A program made the translations under genes and the position numbers. A stretch of DNA of 6,201 nt, taken from assembly GCA_011051425.1 (NCBI GenBank), contig DRLF01000262.1, forward strand, positions 1-6,201. Direction: 5' to 3'. The notes under the pieces are model-generated. The model worked only from the letters and a program-made list of their open reading frames with translations. It did not search any database and had not been told where the DNA came from. Below, piece after piece: positions 1 through 6,201 of this stretch; the first letter of the stretch is position 1; every line of letters starts with the position of its first letter. The stretch comes from Thiolapillus brandeum (GTDB lineage: Bacteria > Pseudomonadota > Gammaproteobacteria > Chromatiales > Chromatiaceae).

Positions 1-50
1 AATGCGACAACCCCACTGCTACCCATGTTTTTTATCCATTTCTTATTAAA

Positions 51-78
51 CTTAGCACATATTTTTCAAAGTGCTGAG
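51..78 (+). promoter_or_regulatory. Leader hairpin upstream of the cbrX-like gene
   Basis: Positions 51-58 (CTTAGCAC) can pair with 71-78 (GTGCTGAG) to give an 8-bp RNA stem with one G-U pair around a 12-base A/T-rich loop. As DNA the perfect core is AGCAC/GTGCT. No T-tract follows on the + strand, so it is a poor terminator for an upstream gene. It could be an operator or leader structure. I could not identify a convincing sigma-70 promoter between 1 and 167, and there is no GG-N10-GC element there. Confidence 0.25.
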
Positions 79-100
79 ATACCGTTGCGGCCGATGCTCA

Positions 101-127
101 GGGAAAACCGGAAACAGGCACTTTCCC
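101..127 (+). promoter_or_regulatory. Short inverted repeat in the operon leader
   Basis: GGGAAA at 101-106 is mirrored by TTTCCC at 122-127 (6-bp stem, 15-base loop). An 8-base direct repeat AAAACCGG occurs at 104-111 and again at 136-143, 32 bases apart, about three helical turns. This may be a regulator site or leader structure just ahead of the first gene. It is short enough to be chance. Confidence 0.2.
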
Positions 128-167
128 GACAAAGAAAAACCGGCTCTTGTATGGTATTTTTCCTAGC

Positions 168-371
168 ATGAGCTCTCCCTCCCCCAACAAGAATTCTGAC
201 AGGAGCCTGGTCACGGCCTTCCTGCTCGTGCTGATTTTCGTCACGCCCTTTGCCAGTCTCTGGTCCCGTGGAGAGATGGCCTGGTATGCGCCTTACGTGA
301 TCTGGCTGGGAATCGTGATGCTCATCGCTGTTTCCCTGCGCTCCGGACAGGGGGATGACGGGGAACCATGA
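168..371 (+). CDS. cbrX: CbrX-like small membrane protein upstream of cbrA
   Basis: This predicted inner-membrane peptide of 67 residues has two hydrophobic helices, about residues 15-33 (core LVTAFLLVLIFVTPFASLW) and 39-57 (core WYAPYVIWLGIVMLIAV). A short loop with charged residues joins them, and the tail is polar and acidic. Its stop overlaps the start of the sensor kinase as ATGA (368-371). In Pseudomonas a small ORF named CbrX sits in the same place, overlaps cbrA and couples its translation. The symbol is given by position and architecture, not by a sequence match I could verify. I chose ATG 168. A TTG at 147 in the same frame would add seven residues, but neither start has a clear ribosome binding site, so the start is uncertain. 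Whether the peptide acts on its own, for instance as a partner of the transporter-like domain, or only serves coupling cannot be read from sequence. Confidence 0.7.
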   Translation: MSSPSPNKNSDRSLVTAFLLVLIFVTPFASLWSRGEMAWYAPYVIWLGIVMLIAVSLRSGQGDDGEP

Positions 372-3313
372 CACTGGAGCTGTCATCGCTGTTTACCGCA
401 GGTTTTCTGTATCTGGTGATCCTGTTTCTGATCGCCTACATCACAGACAGGGGCGTGATCCCCGAACGCTGGGTTTCTCATCCGCTGGTCTACACTCTTT
501 CCCTGGGAGTGTACGCCACGTCATGGACCTACTACGGCAGCGTGGGCTTCGCCAATTCCAGCGGCTATCTCTTTCTGACCATTTATCTGGGGGTTACCCT
601 GGCTTTTGCCCTCAGTCCGGTACTGCTGCGGCCCATCCTGCGGATGGCGAGGGAATACCAGCTCAGCTCCCTGGCCGACCTGTTTGCCTTCCGCTACCGC
701 AGCCAGCTGGCCGGTGTGCTGGTGACGCTGTTCATGCTCATCGGCGCCCTGCCCTATATCGCACTGCAGATACGGGCTGTTACCCAGTCGTTACAGGTGC
801 TTACCCAGGAAGCACCGCCCCATATTCTCGCCCTGGGTTTCTGTATAACGCTCACGGCCTTCGCCATTCTGTTCGGCGCCAGACACATCTCCCCACGGGA
901 AAAACACAGAGGGCTGGTGATGGCCATCGCCTTCGAATCCCTGGTAAAACTGGTGGCGCTGCTGGGAGTTGGGCTGTTTGCGCTGTTTGGCATCTTTTCT
1001 GGTCCGCAGGGTCTCAACCAGTGGCTGACCGATCACCCGGAAGCGATCCAGAAGCTCTATGAACCCGTGGGCAGCAGCCAGTGGGGAACGCTGATCTTTC
1101 TTTCATTCGGCGCCGCTTTTCTGCTGCCCAGACAGTTCCACATGCTGTTTGCGGAAAACCTGAAAGAGGACAATCTGCGCTTCGCCAGCTGGGCGTTTCC
1201 CGTATTCCTGCTGCTGCTGAACCTGCCTATCCCTGTCATCCTCTGGGCCGGCCATTATCTGGGGCTTTCCACCGACCCCGACTATTTTGTGCTGGGCATC
1301 ACTTTGGCCGAAGGACACTCCTGGTTGCCGCTGATCACCTTTGTCGGCGGTATTTCGGCAGCCAGCGCCATGGTTATCATCACCACCCTCGCACTGTCTT
1401 CCATGTGCATGAACCACCTGTTGCTGCCTGCCAGTTACCCTGATCCCAAGCTGAACCTCTATTACTGGCTGCTGTGGGGCAGACGCCTGCTGATCGGTCT
1501 GATCATCCTTGCGGGTTACAGTTTCTATGCATTTCTGAAACACCGGGCGGGACTGGCGCAACTGGGCCTGATTTCCTTCGTCGCCGTCGCCCAGTTTCTT
1601 CCCGGTATCGTGGGTCTGCTTTACTGGCGCCGCGCCACACGGGAAGGTCTGATTGCGGGGCTGCTGGCCGGCATTTTCATCTGGGCATTCACGCTGCTCC
1701 TGCCCATGCTGCAGCATTCGGGGTTCATCGAACACAGTTATCCCATCAGTCACTGGCAGCAGGCCACGGGGCTTGATCACTGGAGTTTTGCCACCTTCTG
1801 GTCAGTGAGCTGCAACGCTTTGCTGTTCGCCCTGGTGTCACTGGTTACCCGGCAGCGCCAGGAAGAGCAGCAGGCTGCGGCAAGTTGCTGCAGCAGCGCC
1901 TTTGTCCCGCTGACCGGCGTGGTCGCCGCCCGCTCGCCGGACGAATTCAAGAAAGAGCTCGGTGCTTTGCTGGGGGAATCCACCGCAAGGAACGAGGTCG
2001 ATCGTGCGCTCAGCGACCTGGGCATGTCACCAAAGGAAACCCGTTCGACCGAGCTGCGCCGCCTTCGGGAACGCATCGAACGCAACCTCTATGGTCTCAT
2101 CGGACCGCAGATGTCCCACCTCATCATCAGCCGGCGACTCGCTCTCGATCCGGAAGCCCGCACAGCACTGGCCGATTCCATGCGCTATGTGGAAGAACGC
2201 CTGGCTCACTCCCGTTCGGTCCTGCACGGACTGACCCGGGAACTGGATAACCTGCAGCAGTATCAGAAGCAGATACTCGAGGATCTGCCTCTGGGAGCCT
2301 GCGCCCTGGGACAGGACGGAGAAATCATCATCTGGAATCAGATCATGGAGGAGTACACAGGTGTTACCGACCACGTCACCGTCGGATATCCCCTGCAGCA
2401 GCTGCCCAGGCCCTGGAATGACCTGCTGGGAGGATTTGCCCGGGCCAGCGACAGCCACAGCTATCATCTGGAAGTGGCATTCGCCGGGCAGACACGCTGG
2501 TTCAACCTGCACAAGGCCGTGATCGAGGACCCCCAGATTTCCGCCACTTCCGAAGCACCGGGCATGGTCATTCTCATGGAAGATCTTACCCAGCTGGAGA
2601 ACCTGGAAGCCGAACTGGCACACAGCGACCGGCTGGCATCCATCGGCCGCCTGGCAGCCGGTGTGGCTCATGAAATCGGCAATCCGGTAACCGGTATCGC
2701 CTCCATCGCACAGAATCTGAAATACGAGGAAGAACCCGCTGCCATCGAACAAAGTGCCAGTGACATACTCACGCAGACGGAGCGCATCACCCATATCGTA
2801 CAATCACTGATGAACTTCAGCCGCAGCAGCAGCGGGCAGTCCCTGCAGCCTGTACGGCTCATGGACATTCTGCAGGATGCCCTGGATCTGGTGCGGCTGG
2901 TGCACAAACATGATCAGCTCGAATACCGCGTGGACTGCGATCCGCAAATTGTGCTGCAGGCAGACCATCAGCGCCTGGCCCAGGTCTTTGTCAACCTTCT
3001 CAACAACGCCAGCGATGCTTCCTCACCAGGTGACTGCATCACCATCGATGTCCGCGAAGACGCTTCCCAGGCCATTGTGGAAGTTATCGACCAGGGCAGC
3101 GGTATTCCAGTCCATTTCCAGCAGCGGCTGTTCGAACCTTTCGCCACGACAAAATCCACAGGGAGGGGCACCGGCCTGGGTCTGGCATTGTCGAGAAACA
3201 TTGTTCTGGATCACGATGGCGAGATAGAGATCATCTCTTCCCCTGACAAAGGTACAATAGTCATCGTGCGACTTCCGATTTCAACACATGCAGCCACAAT
3301 GCCACCTGAATGA
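368..3313 (+). CDS. cbrA: Sensor histidine kinase with SLC5 transporter-like input domain (CbrA)
   Basis: This 981-residue membrane kinase is close in length to Pseudomonas CbrA. The first ~490 residues are a multi-helix sodium:solute symporter fold (about 13 membrane segments). A basic/acidic linker with a Cys pair (507-508) follows. Next comes a STAC-type domain at about 520-600 (IGPQMS at 578-583), a helical linker that may form a coiled coil (~605-635) and a PAS domain (~635-740). The HisKA motif [11 protein letters not shown] carries the phospho-accepting His768. The ATPase domain has N-box NLLNNA (876-881), G1 DQGSGIP (908-914) and G2 GRGTGLGL (932-939), so it looks catalytically intact. 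There is no receiver domain, unlike the CrbS-type acetate sensors of the same fold. The start at 368 overlaps the upstream small ORF, and G-rich stretches (350-355, 360-363) could serve as ribosome binding site. The stop overlaps the regulator start (ATGA). CbrA of pseudomonads senses carbon/nitrogen status and its SLC5 part can transport histidine; the ligand here is unknown. Confidence 0.9.
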   Translation: MTLELSSLFTAGFLYLVILFLIAYITDRGVIPERWVSHPLVYTLSLGVYATSWTYYGSVGFANSSGYLFLTIYLGVTLAFALSPVLLRPILRMAREYQLSSLADLFAFRYRSQLAGVLVTLFMLIGALPYIALQIRAVTQSLQVLTQEAPPHILALGFCITLTAFAILFGARHISPREKHRGLVMAIAFESLVKLVALLGVGLFALFGIFSGPQGLNQWLTDHPEAIQKLYEPVGSSQWGTLIFLSFGAAFLLPRQFHMLFAENLKEDNLRFASWAFPVFLLLLNLPIPVILWAGHYLGLSTDPDYFVLGITLAEGHSWLPLITFVGGISAASAMVIITTLALSSMCMNHLLLPASYPDPKLNLYYWLLWGRRLLIGLIILAGYSFYAFLKHRAGLAQLGLISFVAVAQFLPGIVGLLYWRRATREGLIAGLLAGIFIWAFTLLLPMLQHSGFIEHSYPISHWQQATGLDHWSFATFWSVSCNALLFALVSLVTRQRQEEQQAAASCCSSAFVPLTGVVAARSPDEFKKELGALLGESTARNEVDRALSDLGMSPKETRSTELRRLRERIERNLYGLIGPQMSHLIISRRLALDPEARTALADSMRYVEERLAHSRSVLHGLTRELDNLQQYQKQILEDLPLGACALGQDGEIIIWNQIMEEYTGVTDHVTVGYPLQQLPRPWNDLLGGFARASDSHSYHLEVAFAGQTRWFNLHKAVIEDPQISATSEAPGMVILMEDLTQLENLEAELAHSDRLASIGRLAAGVAHEIGNPVTGIASIAQNLKYEEEPAAIEQSASDILTQTERITHIVQSLMNFSRSSSGQSLQPVRLMDILQDALDLVRLVHKHDQLEYRVDCDPQIVLQADHQRLAQVFVNLLNNASDASSPGDCITIDVREDASQAIVEVIDQGSGIPVHFQQRLFEPFATTKSTGRGTGLGLALSRNIVLDHDGEIEIISSPDKGTIVIVRLPISTHAATMPPE

Positions 3314-4647
3314 ACAGAATACTCATCATCGAAGACGAAGCCGTCATCCGCAACGCCGTAAAAAAGCTGCTGGAGCGCAATGATTATGCCGTGGATGATG
3401 CCGAATCTGTCGAGGAAGCGCTGCAACGTTTCGATCCGGGCGACTATCAGCTGATCATTGCGGACATCCGGCTTCCCGGCAAGCCTGGCACGGAAATGAT
3501 CACCCTCGCCGATGGCTTGCCGGTGCTGATCATGACCAGCTATGCCAGCGTACGTTCGGCAGTGGATGCCATGAAGCTGGGGGCGGCAGACTACATCTCC
3601 AAACCCTTCGACCACGAGGAATTGCTGCTGGTCATCAGGCGTCTGCTGCGCCAGTACCGCGACAGCCGCACCACCCGGGCACTGAAATCGGATCTCGAAA
3701 AAACCTACCCCGTCGCCGGCATGATCGGCAACTGCCCGGCCATGCTCAGGGTCTGCGGCGAAATCGAAAAGGTGTCGCCTACCGATGCTTCTGTGCTCAT
3801 CCTGGGAGAATCCGGCACCGGCAAGGAACTGGTCGCCCGCGCCATTCATGAACGCAGCCGGCGAAGCGAGGCTCCCTTCATCACCGTCAACTGCGCGGCC
3901 ATTCCCGAATCCCTGGTGGAATCAGAGCTTTTCGGCCACACCAGAGGCGCGTTCACCGGCGCGGAAAAAGCCCGTACCGGCATGATTCAGGCTGCGGATG
4001 GCGGCACCCTGTTCCTGGATGAAATCGGGGAGCTGCCCGTCGGCGCCCAGGCAAGACTGCTGCGTGTACTGCAGGATGGTGAAATGCGCCAGATCGGTTC
4101 TGACCGTCTGCAAAAGGTGGATATACGCCTGCTGGCCGCCACCAACCGTAATCTCAAGCAAATGGTCGAGGACAACAGCTTCCGCAGCGATCTGTACTTT
4201 CGCCTGCAGGTAGTGGAGATCACCCTGCCACCGCTGCGCGAACGTGATTCCGATGCACTTGACTTGGCCCGCACCCTGCTGAAACAGACCTGCAGCCAGA
4301 TGAACCGCCCCCTGCTGACATTCACCGAGGAAGCCCTGCAGGCTATCGGCCACTACCACTGGCCCGGCAACGTGAGGGAGCTGAAAAATGCCATCGAACG
4401 GGCCGTGATCCTGTCCGACGGCGACAGCATCACCACGGATCTGCTGGGAATCGAACTGACCAGGGAAAACCCTTCGTCATCCGCTGATCTGTCCCTGGAA
4501 GACTATTTCAAACAGTACGTTCTCACACATCAGAACGGTATGACAGAAACAGAGCTGGCCCGACAGCTCGGCATCAGCCGAAAAACCCTGTGGGAACGGC
4601 GACAGAAGCTGGGAATTCCCCGTCCGGGCAACCCGAACGCTTCCTAA
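3310..4647 (+). CDS. cbrB: Sigma-54-dependent response regulator, NtrC family (CbrB)
   Basis: This 445-residue cytoplasmic activator is the cognate partner of the kinase. The receiver domain (1-~115) has the acidic pocket E8-D9-E10, phospho-acceptor D52, switch T76 and K98. The D52-T76 segment is shorter than in NtrC, which fits my memory of CbrB ([19 protein letters not shown] region). The AAA+ domain (~135-370) has Walker A GESGTGKE (166-173), the sigma-54 contact loop GAFTGA (213-218), Walker B DEIGE (from D237) and the GNVREL sensor-II motif. A Fis-type helix-turn-helix (about 411-433, ending in TLWERRQK) forms the C-terminus. All activator motifs are intact, so it should hydrolyse ATP and open sigma-54 holoenzyme promoters. 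The start overlaps the kinase stop (ATGA) and no Shine-Dalgarno sequence is visible, consistent with translational coupling. The best nearby target is the -24/-12 promoter at 4936. An NtrC-family regulator dedicated only to the symporter is an alternative to a global CbrB role. Confidence 0.9.
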   Translation: MNRILIIEDEAVIRNAVKKLLERNDYAVDDAESVEEALQRFDPGDYQLIIADIRLPGKPGTEMITLADGLPVLIMTSYASVRSAVDAMKLGAADYISKPFDHEELLLVIRRLLRQYRDSRTTRALKSDLEKTYPVAGMIGNCPAMLRVCGEIEKVSPTDASVLILGESGTGKELVARAIHERSRRSEAPFITVNCAAIPESLVESELFGHTRGAFTGAEKARTGMIQAADGGTLFLDEIGELPVGAQARLLRVLQDGEMRQIGSDRLQKVDIRLLAATNRNLKQMVEDNSFRSDLYFRLQVVEITLPPLRERDSDALDLARTLLKQTCSQMNRPLLTFTEEALQAIGHYHWPGNVRELKNAIERAVILSDGDSITTDLLGIELTRENPSSSADLSLEDYFKQYVLTHQNGMTETELARQLGISRKTLWERRQKLGIPRPGNPNAS

Positions 4648-4697
4648 GGAGATGTTGATTCACCTCAGAGGTGGCGGGTGTCCCGTATCTTGGTATC

Positions 4698-4800
4698 TCA
4701 CCGCATTAGGTTGAATTTGGTAGGATGCGGTGAACCTGTGAACCACATCGAAAAATTCGGATGCCCTTTTAATGCGGTTCGTGCCTCACCGCATCCTACC
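4698..4800. repeat. REP-like interspersed palindromic repeat
   Basis: GGTAGGATGCGGTGA at 4719-4733 is the perfect reverse complement of 4786-4800, a 15-bp inverted repeat around 52 bases. Two smaller stems are nested in or beside it. TCACCGCAT (4698-4706) pairs with ATGCGGTGA (4725-4733). ATGCGGT (4772-4778) pairs with ACCGCAT (4788-4794) over a 9-base loop. CATCGAA/TTCGGATG (from 4747) makes another imperfect hairpin. The core word ATGCGGT thus occurs four times in alternating orientation. The unit resembles GTAGGATGCG-type extragenic palindromes seen in many proteobacterial genomes, often linked to RAYT (TnpA-REP) transposases. The transcript could fold and protect or terminate the cbrB message. 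Confidence 0.75.
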
Positions 4801-4836
4801 CGGTTGTCATCTTCACAAGTATTCCATTTTCCTGGC

Positions 4837-4874
4837 GTTACCTTATTACCCACCAGTTGTTACCCTTTGTAACA
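4837..4874 (+). promoter_or_regulatory. Candidate CbrB enhancer sites (TGTTAC palindrome plus TTAC repeats)
   Basis: A perfect palindrome TGTTAC-N5-GTAACA lies at 4858-4874, its half-sites offset by 11 bases, one helical turn. Upstream are further half-site-like words: CGTTAC at 4836-4841 and TATTAC at 4844-4849. The first starts 22 bases (two turns) before TGTTAC. The palindrome centre is about 96 bases upstream of the predicted start site, a usual distance for a sigma-54 enhancer. I recall TGTTAC-type words in CbrB targets of Pseudomonas, but cannot check this here. Confidence 0.6.
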
Positions 4875-4879
4875 CTTTT

Positions 4880-4903
4880 TCACGTTTTCAGCCTGAAATG
4901 TGA
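4880..4903. promoter_or_regulatory. Imperfect dyad between enhancer and promoter
   Basis: TCACGTTTTCA (4880-4890) and TGAAATGTGA (4894-4903) are near-complementary arms around GCC, with one mismatch and one extra T in the left arm. The TCAC...GTGA order is the reverse of a CRP site, so CRP is unlikely. It may be a site for another regulator or a DNA-bending segment; the function is unknown. Confidence 0.3.
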
Positions 4904-4935
4904 AGTATTCCCCAATATTTCATCACTTTAGAAAT

Positions 4936-4951
4936 TGGCGTGTATTTTGCT
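4936..4951 (+). promoter_or_regulatory. Sigma-54 (-24/-12) promoter of the symporter operon
   Basis: TGGCGTG (4936-4942), four bases TATT, then TTGCT (4947-4951) closely match the TGGCACG-N4-TTGCW consensus. The invariant GG (4937-4938) and GC (4949-4950) are separated by exactly 10 bases. Transcription should start near 4961-4962, leaving an untranslated leader of about 73 bases before the DUF4212 gene. A sigma-54 activator is encoded immediately upstream. Confidence 0.85.
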
Positions 4952-5034
4952 TCGTTTAACCTGATGCCCGGCAAAGACCGGTGTATTCGTGTAAAAAACA
5001 ATCTACCTCCATTACACAAGAGAGAGTAAATCCG

Positions 5035-5286
5035 ATGAGCAAACACGCTTCTTACTGGAAAGCGAATCTGCGCCTGGTGTTCGGTTGCCTGGTCGTCTGG
5101 TTCCTTGCCTCGTTCGTGTTCGGCATCCTTTTCGCTGAACAACTGAACACCATCCGCCTTGGTGGCTATAAGCTTGGCTTCTGGTTTTCCCAGCAAGGTT
5201 CCATTTACACCTTCGTGGCCCTGACTTTTTTCTACGCCTGGCGTGCAAACAAGCTGGACCAAGAATTTGGCGTCCGCGAAGACTGA
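5035..5286 (+). CDS. DUF4212 small membrane subunit of a sodium:solute symporter
   Basis: This 83-residue inner-membrane protein has two predicted helices, about residues 13-35 (LRLVFGCLVVWFLASFVFGI region) and 52-70 (SIYTFVALTFFYAW region). They flank a loop containing an IRLGGYKLGFWF-type stretch, and the charged tail is EFGVRED. Its length, the N-terminal YWKANLRL and the aromatic FWFSQQGS segment are typical of DUF4212 proteins, the small partner encoded just before VC_2705-subfamily symporters. The ATG at 5035 is preceded by an AGAGAG ribosome binding site at 5019-5026. A GTG at 4981 would add 18 residues, but it lacks a ribosome binding site and breaks the family N-terminus. The gene is the first behind the sigma-54 promoter and ends 13 bases before the symporter. 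It probably helps assemble or stabilise the large transporter. Confidence 0.9.
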   Translation: MSKHASYWKANLRLVFGCLVVWFLASFVFGILFAEQLNTIRLGGYKLGFWFSQQGSIYTFVALTFFYAWRANKLDQEFGVRED

Positions 5287-5299
5287 GGGGAATCGATAA

Positions 5300-6201
5300 A
5301 TGGATCTGCAAACACTAACTTATATTGTGGTTGGCGCCACCTTTGCCCTGTACATCGGCATCGCCATCTGGGCACGCGCCAAGTCGACCAGTGACTTCTA
5401 TGTCGCCGGCAAGGGCGTAAACCCTGTACTCAACGGCATGGCTACCGCCGCCGACTGGATGTCCGCCGCCTCCTTCATCTCCATGGCCGGCCTCATCGCC
5501 TTCTACGGCTATGGCGGTTCGGTGTTCCTCATGGGATGGACCGGTGGCTATGTACTGCTCGCCATGCTGCTCGCACCTTACCTGCGCAAGTACGGCAAGT
5601 TCACGGTGCCCGAGTTCATCGGTGACCGCTACTATGGCAAATCTGCCCGTATCCTGGCCGTCATCTGCCTGATCATCGCCTCCATTACCTATGTAATTGG
5701 CCAGATGAAAGGTATCGGCGTGGCCTTCTCCCGCTTCCTCGAGACTGACTACGACACCGGCCTGTACATTGGCATGGGCATCGTGTTCATTTATGCAGTC
5801 ATGGGTGGCATGAAAGGCATCACCTACACCCAGATCGCCCAGTACTGCGTACTGATTTTCGCCTATACCGTGCCTGCGGTGTTCATCTCCATGCACCTGA
5901 CCGGCAACCCCATTCCTCAAATTGGTTTGGGCAGCAAGATGGCGGACGGCAGCGGCATGTTCCTGCTGGACAAGCTGGATGCGACACTGAAAGGGCTGGG
6001 ATTCAGCGAATATACGACCCATGCCCGATTAAGCACGTTCAATATGTTTGTCTACACCATGTCTCTGATGATCGGTACTGCTGGTCTGCCCCATGTCATC
6101 ATGCGCTTCTTCACCGTACCCAGGGTACGTGACGCCCGCGCATCTGCAGGTTGGGCACTGGTATTCATCGCCCTGCTGTACACCGTGGCCCCCGCTGTTG
6201 G
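5300..6201 (+). CDS. Sodium:solute symporter, VC_2705/ActP-like (3' end outside window)
   Basis: The reading frame starts at ATG 5300 and stays open to the window edge, giving 300 residues of an expected ~550-600. I translated it by hand. It begins MDLQTLTYIVVGATFALYIG and has the family signatures: SDFYVAGKGVNP near residues 31-42, AADWMSAASFISMAG (~50-64), KFTVPEFIGDRYYG (~100-113), and GTAGLPHVIMRFFTVP (259-274). The last is characteristic of acetate-type permeases. A hydrophilic insert at about 202-240 (with GSKMADGSG) is typical of the DUF4212-linked subfamily. At least seven membrane segments are visible. A strong ribosome binding site GAGGGG (5285-5290) overlaps the stop of the preceding gene, so the two form one operon. 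Likely substrates are acetate or other short monocarboxylates driven by sodium, but the substrate is inferred from family only. Confidence 0.92.
   Translation, partial: MDLQTLTYIVVGATFALYIGIAIWARAKSTSDFYVAGKGVNPVLNGMATAADWMSAASFISMAGLIAFYGYGGSVFLMGWTGGYVLLAMLLAPYLRKYGKFTVPEFIGDRYYGKSARILAVICLIIASITYVIGQMKGIGVAFSRFLETDYDTGLYIGMGIVFIYAVMGGMKGITYTQIAQYCVLIFAYTVPAVFISMHLTGNPIPQIGLGSKMADGSGMFLLDKLDATLKGLGFSEYTTHARLSTFNMFVYTMSLMIGTAGLPHVIMRFFTVPRVRDARASAGWALVFIALLYTVAPAV

Larger units (their letters stand above)
4648..4935. other. Intergenic regulatory and repeat region after cbrB
   Basis: No gene is supported in this stretch. A small dyad CACCT/AGGTG at 4661-4673 follows the cbrB stop but has no T-tract, so it is a weak terminator candidate at best. 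Then come the palindromic repeat (4698-4800) and an AT-rich upstream region of the symporter operon holding the activator-like sites and a second dyad. No match to the IHF consensus was found between the candidate enhancer and the sigma-54 promoter. The 9-mer AAGTATTCC occurs twice (4817-4825 and 4903-4911). Confidence 0.6.

Noticed and set aside
147..167. TTG start at 147 adding seven residues to the cbrX-like protein
   Set aside because: No ribosome binding site upstream and the extension (LYGIFPS read from TTG) adds nothing recognisable; ATG 168 preferred, though it too lacks a clear site.
66..386. Minus-strand open frame of 106 codons opposite the cbrX-like gene
   Set aside because: Antisense shadow with low-complexity, charged, non-membrane composition and no family signature; the + strand gene fits the operon overlap.
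355..1062. Overlapping + strand open frame of 235 codons inside cbrA
   Set aside because: Rich in Arg, Pro, Gly and His, typical of a frame-shifted reading of a GC-rich gene; the cbrA frame has clear membrane and domain motifs.
1103..1780. Long minus-strand open frame opposite the SLC5 domain
   Set aside because: Gln/Gly-rich antisense translation with no motif; GC-rich genes commonly give such shadows.
4661..4673. CACCT/AGGTG hairpin as the terminator of the cbrXAB operon
   Set aside because: The stem is only 5 bp and no T-run follows; the larger palindromic repeat downstream is a better candidate for 3' end formation.
4646..4714. AAGGAG directly after the cbrB stop followed by ATG 4652 and a 20-codon frame
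   Set aside because: The spacing from the AAGGAG to the ATG is one base, too short for initiation, and the peptide runs into the repeat; probably chance.
4678..4872. Open frame of 64 codons in the spacer after cbrB
   Set aside because: It runs through the palindromic repeat and the enhancer-like sites, has no ribosome binding site and no recognisable product.
4817..4911. 9-base direct repeat AAGTATTCC at 4817-4825 and 4903-4911 as a regulator site pair
   Set aside because: A 9-mer recurring once in a few hundred AT-rich bases is not very unlikely, and the copies differ in flanks and do not align with the promoter elements.
5315..6022. Minus-strand open frame of 235 codons opposite the symporter
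   Set aside because: Histidine- and glycine-rich shadow; the + strand frame has unmistakable SSS signatures and a good ribosome binding site.
1..6201. CRISPR array, tRNA, rRNA, integrase or toxin-antitoxin system
   Set aside because: No regularly spaced direct repeats, no cloverleaf-like or rRNA-like segments and no matching protein signatures were seen.

Overview
The window looks like a chromosomal segment of a gammaproteobacterium. Codon use is GC-rich within genes, and the spacers are visibly more AT-rich. The gene set (a CbrA/CbrB-type two-component system, a sigma-54 promoter, and a DUF4212 plus VC_2705-type sodium:solute symporter pair) is typical of Pseudomonas relatives and of marine or sulfur-oxidising gammaproteobacteria. 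The genus cannot be named from this sequence. All real genes are on the + strand.

Layout. Positions 1-167 form an AT-rich leader with two small dyads. Positions 168-3313 and 3310-4647 hold a tightly packed operon of three genes. The first is a 67-residue two-helix membrane peptide in the place of CbrX. The second is a 981-residue sensor kinase whose input half is an entire SLC5-type transporter fold, followed by STAC, PAS, HisKA and HATPase domains (CbrA). The third is a 445-residue NtrC-family sigma-54 activator (CbrB). The junctions cbrX/cbrA and cbrA/cbrB are both ATGA overlaps, which suggests translational coupling.

Positions 4648-5034 are a 387-base spacer. It begins with an interspersed palindromic repeat (4698-4800, containing a perfect 15-bp inverted repeat). 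Next come a cluster of TTAC-type half-sites with a perfect TGTTAC-N5-GTAACA palindrome (4837-4874) and a second dyad (4880-4903). It ends with a near-consensus sigma-54 -24/-12 element (4936-4951).

That promoter points at 5035-5286, a DUF4212 small membrane protein, and 5300-6201+, a sodium:solute symporter that runs off the window. The simplest reading is a self-contained carbon-uptake module. CbrA senses a nutrient through, or together with, its transporter-like domain. CbrB-P binds the upstream palindrome and activates sigma-54 RNA polymerase, which transcribes a symporter, probably for acetate or another short carboxylate. In Pseudomonas the corresponding site just downstream of cbrB drives the small RNA CrcZ; here the sigma-54 promoter leads straight into a transporter operon. 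The genes and the promoter motif are seen in the sequence. The regulatory link between them is inference.
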